A DNA stretch of 8,209 bases from DATHWB01 sp046565785 (GTDB taxonomy: Bacteria; Actinomycetota; Acidimicrobiia; Spongiisociales; ZC4RG35), in the NCBI GenBank assembly GCA_046565785.1, contig JBKHXZ010000195.1, positions 1-8,209 of the forward strand, written 5' to 3'. The notes under the pieces were generated by a model, which had not been told where the DNA came from, searched no databases, and saw only the letters and a list, made by a program, of their open reading frames with translations. Positions 5,430-8,209 of this stretch are shown here, piece by piece (positions within the stretch are counted from its first letter, which is position 1; the number at the start of each line of letters is the position of its first letter). Both the position numbers and the translations under genes were made by a program.

Positions 5430-6817
5430 CTCGCCGCCGTCTGGCGTTCGCGGGCCTTTCCGGTGTGGGCCTGGTCACCGGTGGTGCTCTGCCGGCAGTA
5501 GCGCACGGCTTGGGAGGCCGGCTCGACCTGCCGGTTCCGCTCACGGTGTTCGTGGCTGCTGCCGCGGTCGTACTCATCCTGACTTTCGCCGGGCTGGCCG
5601 TGCTGTGGCCCCGGGCGCGGTTCCAAGATCCGGTACCGGAGTCCGACGGTCGGGAACTGGGGTGGTTGTGGAACGCCCTCGGCGGTGTTGGAGCTCTACT
5701 TCTCGTGATCACGCTCGTCGCCGGGGCGATCGGCGTCGACAACAGCACTCGCAATCCGGCGGCGGTGATCGTCTTCGTCGGCTTTTGGCTGGCCCTGCCG
5801 TTCACCGCCGCCCTGTTGGTCGACCTTCATCCGGCGATGAGTCCGTGGCGCCGGCTGCCGCGCTGGCTCGGTATCGAACGCCCGGAACGTCCGGAGATGC
5901 TCGATCGCCTGGGCTATTGGCCGGCGACCGGCATCTTCCTCGCGTTCACGTGGTTCGAGCTGGTTGCACCCGACAACGGGCCGCGGTCGATCGGTATCGC
6001 TGTTCTCGTGTTCACCGTCTACATGCTGGCGATGAGCATGTGGCTGGGGACGAAGACCGCCACGGTCACGGCGGACGGGTTCGCCGTGTATGCCCGTTTC
6101 CTGGGCGGGATGGCCCCATTCACGTTCCAGGACGGTGTGTGGCGTCGCCGTCCGTGGTTGCGAGGTCTGGTGGATCTTCCCGAGCGGACGGGGATGGCGG
6201 CGTTCGTGATCGCCATGATCGGAACTGTCACCTACGACGGGGGCGCATCGACCGAATGGTGGGTGACCACCATCCGCGACCCTCTGGTGACCGCCTTCCA
6301 GGAATGGGGGTGGTCGCTGCGGACCGCTGACGTGGTGGCCGGAACCATCGGCTGGGCCGGCATCACCCTTCTCGTCGGCGCTACGTACTACGCCGTGTCA
6401 GCGGCGGCAGCCCATTGGGGCGGTGTCGGAACGGGGGCGCGTCAGGTGGCGACCCGTTTCGCCCATACGTTGGTGCCGATCGGGTTCGCCTATGCCTTCG
6501 CCCACTACTTCACCCTGATCATCTTCGAAGGTCAGCTGTTCATCTCGACCTTCTCCGACCCGTTCGGACTGGGCTGGGATCTATTCGGGACCGCCGACCG
6601 GCGCCTGGACTTCTCGCTGATCCAAGAGTCACGGGCTTGGGTCTGGTACCTGCAGGTCGGTGTGATCGTCGCCGGCCATATCGGCGGCGTGGTCTTGAGT
6701 CACGATCGCGCTCTGATCGACTTCCCTCGTGGCAAGGCGGTGGCGTCCCAGTACGCCATGCTGGTGTTGATGGTGATCTTGACCGGACTCGGACTCGTCA
6801 TTCTGGCCGCCGGATGA
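5426..6817 (+). CDS. Polytopic membrane protein, fenitrothion-hydrolase-like family
   Basis: A 463-residue membrane protein. Residues 1-26 look like a signal peptide (R-R-R, hydrophobic core, A-L-P-A-V-A), with H27-G28 right after the predicted cut. About ten membrane helices follow, near 37-60, 86-104, 112-131, 166-183, 188-208, 258-275, 306-330, 346-368, 411-430 and 443-461. It resembles from memory an actinobacterial family often annotated 'fenitrothion hydrolase' (A-H-G-L-x-G-R-x-D-L-P near the start, P-W-R-x-L, M-I-G-T-V-T-Y-D-G, A-H-Y-F). That name derives from a pesticide study and may not describe its natural task. Conserved-looking histidines include H27, H128 (V-D-L-H-P-A-M-S-P-W) and the H of A-H-Y-F. 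GTG 5426 overlaps the lipoprotein stop, and its own TGA overlaps the ATG of the next gene. A metal-related or transport role is possible from context only. Confidence 0.8.
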   Translation: MTRRRLAFAGLSGVGLVTGGALPAVAHGLGGRLDLPVPLTVFVAAAAVVLILTFAGLAVLWPRARFQDPVPESDGRELGWLWNALGGVGALLLVITLVAGAIGVDNSTRNPAAVIVFVGFWLALPFTAALLVDLHPAMSPWRRLPRWLGIERPERPEMLDRLGYWPATGIFLAFTWFELVAPDNGPRSIGIAVLVFTVYMLAMSMWLGTKTATVTADGFAVYARFLGGMAPFTFQDGVWRRRPWLRGLVDLPERTGMAAFVIAMIGTVTYDGGASTEWWVTTIRDPLVTAFQEWGWSLRTADVVAGTIGWAGITLLVGATYYAVSAAAAHWGGVGTGARQVATRFAHTLVPIGFAYAFAHYFTLIIFEGQLFISTFSDPFGLGWDLFGTADRRLDFSLIQESRAWVWYLQVGVIVAGHIGGVVLSHDRALIDFPRGKAVASQYAMLVLMVILTGLGLVILAAG

Positions 6818-6984
6818 TCAGTCTCGCCCACGGCTTCTACCTCGACGAGATCCTGTGGTTTGTCGTGCCGGTCGGCCTGTCGCTCTTCGTGCTGCGCTGG
6901 GCGGAACGGAAAGCGAAGGCCCGGGCTGTTGCGGAGGAGACCGATCCGGCGGCGCAGGTAGAAGAGGATCGGCCGGCGGACTGA
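6814..6984 (+). CDS. 56-residue single-helix membrane protein
   Basis: Starts at ATG 6814, sharing ATGA with the stop of the polytopic protein, so coupled translation is likely. Residues 1-13 (M-I-S-L-A-H-G-F-Y-L-D-E-I) precede one membrane helix (about 13-28, L-W-F-V-V-P-V-G-L-S-L-F-V-L). A strongly charged tail follows, first basic (R-W-A-E-R-K-A-K-A-R), then acidic (E-E-T-D, E-E-D-R). The A-H-G before the helix echoes the A-H-G at the mature N-terminus of its large neighbour. I do not recognise a named family. The overlap and the membrane topology suggest an accessory subunit of the polytopic protein. Confidence 0.75.
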   Translation: MISLAHGFYLDEILWFVVPVGLSLFVLRWAERKAKARAVAEETDPAAQVEEDRPAD

Positions 6985-7006
6985 CCGCCCCCTCCTACCT
7001 GCTGGC

Positions 7007-7012
7007 TATCCT
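7007..7012 (+). promoter_or_regulatory. Candidate -10 box for the last gene
   Basis: TATCCT fits TANNNT and lies 9 bases before ATG 7022, close to leaderless spacing. The 37-base gap after the previous gene contains no clear Shine-Dalgarno sequence (a run of C precedes the start). No -35 hexamer is evident. Confidence 0.35.
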
Positions 7013-7021
7013 CGCTCCCCG

Positions 7022-8200
7022 ATGAGTGAGTTCCTCGCGGCCGCAGCCAGCACGATGAACGTTCCCGAAGCGTTGGTGAGACGCTCGGCCGAGGCTCGGG
7101 CCAAGGCGACCGGCTCGTCGGTGGACGACGTGCTGGCAGCCTGGGCGGGGGGCGCTCCGGCCCCCGCGTCGACGTCGGCACCTGTCGAACCGGCGCCGGA
7201 ACCCCAGGAGGCGGAACCGGCTCCCGTTTCCGAGCCTGAAACCCCGGCGGCTGCTGCGCCGGCTGTCCCAGAACCCGCGTCGGCGGCGGTCGCGGTGGCC
7301 GTCATGGAACTGGAAGAGGACGAGGACCCGATCATCGCCGTTCCGGTGCGTGAACGGTTGAGGGTCGGTGGCCGAGTCGGCATGGGATTCGGCCTCGTTG
7401 CTGCCCTGTTCGTGATGTTGTTCTCTGCCCAGTGGCTGTTGGCCCGAGCAGGTGCCACCGAATCCGAGGCGGGTGACATCTCGTTCACCTTGACCGTCGT
7501 TCCTGGTTCGGTCCTCCTGGGCGCAGCCTTGCTCGGTGCGGCAGTGGGCGGGGTAGGTGCTGGGTTCGTTCGGGCAGTCACCGGCTGGCGGGAGCGGGGA
7601 ATGCGCCTCGTGTCTTCGTCCTGGTCGAGCACGGCCATCGGTGCCATCGCAGGCCTCGTGACGGGTGTGGCCGTGGCGGCGGTAGTGCTCGGCTCTGGGG
7701 AGGTCGATGCCCTCGACGAGACCCAGACCGTGGTCCCTTTGATCCCCACCGTGTTGTGGACGCTGCTCGGATGGGTCGGTGGCGGGTGGCTGCTGGGCAC
7801 CTTGGTTCAGGTTTTCGGCGTCCCCGCCGGCTTGGATCCCGAGGAGTCGGAGATCGGCGCGACGGTGCGCGCCCGTCTGGGTACGGCGTTCTCGCTGCCC
7901 GTGGTGGCAGCCCTCGCCATCCTCGTGTTGGTTCTGTCGGCGGCGTGGGTTTTCATCCAGTTCCCGTCGTGGGCGCCACTGATCGCCATCTTCATCTCTG
8001 GCGGGATCATCGCTTTCGCCGGGTTGTCCGCGGCCCGGCCCGGGATGCGGATCTCCACCGGAGAGTTCTTGGTCGCAGCTGCCGGAGTCGGCGTGGTCGT
8101 GTTGATCGTGGTTGCCGTACTCAGCACCCAAGGCGGGGACGACCACGGGCCGACGGACGACCACACCAGCGAAGCCTCCACCCTCATCATCCACGTCTAA
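7022..8200 (+). CDS. Multi-helix membrane protein with N-terminal helical module and Ala/Pro linker
   Basis: A 392-residue protein of unknown function. Residues 13-44 (V-P-E-A-L-V-R-R-S-A-E-A-R-A-K, then S-V-D-D-V-L-A-A-W-A-G-G) look like a small two-helix module. Residues 45-92 are an Ala/Pro/Glu linker, followed by an acidic patch (E-L-E-E-D-E-D, 96-102). Seven membrane helices are likely: about 118-142, 158-186, 203-224, 238-266, 291-313, 318-336 and 348-368. Several are rich in Gly/Ala. The tail (370-385) is hydrophilic and rich in Asp and His. Start ATG 7022 is the first in frame, and the TAA ends 9 bases before the window edge. The N-terminal module plus linker suggests docking to a partner protein, perhaps in an energy-converting complex. 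That is a guess from architecture. It seems to be transcribed separately from the preceding chain. Confidence 0.82.
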   Translation: MSEFLAAAASTMNVPEALVRRSAEARAKATGSSVDDVLAAWAGGAPAPASTSAPVEPAPEPQEAEPAPVSEPETPAAAAPAVPEPASAAVAVAVMELEEDEDPIIAVPVRERLRVGGRVGMGFGLVAALFVMLFSAQWLLARAGATESEAGDISFTLTVVPGSVLLGAALLGAAVGGVGAGFVRAVTGWRERGMRLVSSSWSSTAIGAIAGLVTGVAVAAVVLGSGEVDALDETQTVVPLIPTVLWTLLGWVGGGWLLGTLVQVFGVPAGLDPEESEIGATVRARLGTAFSLPVVAALAILVLVLSAAWVFIQFPSWAPLIAIFISGGIIAFAGLSAARPGMRISTGEFLVAAAGVGVVVLIVVAVLSTQGGDDHGPTDDHTSEASTLIIHV

Positions 8201-8209
8201 TTCCGGCTT

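Noticed and set aside
6995..8194. 399-codon open frame on the minus strand
   Set aside because: It is antisense to the last membrane protein; the translation is Arg/Gly/His-rich and shows no fold signal, while the plus-strand frame has clear membrane helices.
1..8209. CRISPR arrays, tRNA or rRNA genes, insertion sequences
   Set aside because: I saw no regularly spaced repeats, cloverleaf, rRNA motifs, transposase or terminal inverted repeats.

Overview
The window is high-GC DNA densely packed with genes, using GTG starts, 4-base stop/start overlaps and alanine/valine-rich proteins. This suggests an actinobacterium, possibly of the Acidimicrobiia type. That placement is an inference from style and gene content; no rRNA or other phylogenetic marker is present.

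Layout. Minus strand, left part: a MgtE-type magnesium transporter (3' end cut off by the window edge) preceded by the transcription factor gene greA. A short divergent gap follows. Plus strand: selD (selenophosphate synthetase), a thioredoxin-like [2Fe-2S] ferredoxin and an alpha/beta hydrolase form one tight run. A tiny minus-strand membrane-protein gene (26-30 codons) overlaps the 3' end of the hydrolase. Then come a GrpB-family protein, a three-gene chain (Thr-rich cupredoxin-like lipoprotein, about ten-helix membrane protein with a His directly after its predicted signal peptide, 56-residue membrane protein) and a multi-helix membrane protein of unknown role that ends just before the window edge.

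Main discovery. The selD reading frame does not begin at the first open codon after an in-frame TGA. It begins upstream, probably at GTG 1831, and reads through TGA 1873-1875. That codon sits where E. coli SelD has catalytic Cys17 (context S-H-G-A-G-Sec-A-C-K). SelD is therefore itself a predicted selenoprotein and the cell must decode UGA as selenocysteine. Directly after the UGA the RNA can fold into a compact three-way junction: a 7-bp closing stem starting at the next base, an 8-bp hairpin, and a 6-bp hairpin with the loop GGUCU, the loop known from the E. coli fdhF SECIS. All 21 pairs are Watson-Crick. This looks like an elaborated bacterial SECIS, different from the usual single hairpin.

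Working together. selD supplies selenophosphate for Sec-tRNA synthesis, and its own production depends on that product, so autoregulation by selenium is plausible. The lipoprotein/membrane/mini-protein chain looks like a translationally coupled envelope module, possibly metal-related. Several plus-strand genes have a TANNNT box 7-9 bases before the start codon, consistent with leaderless transcription.
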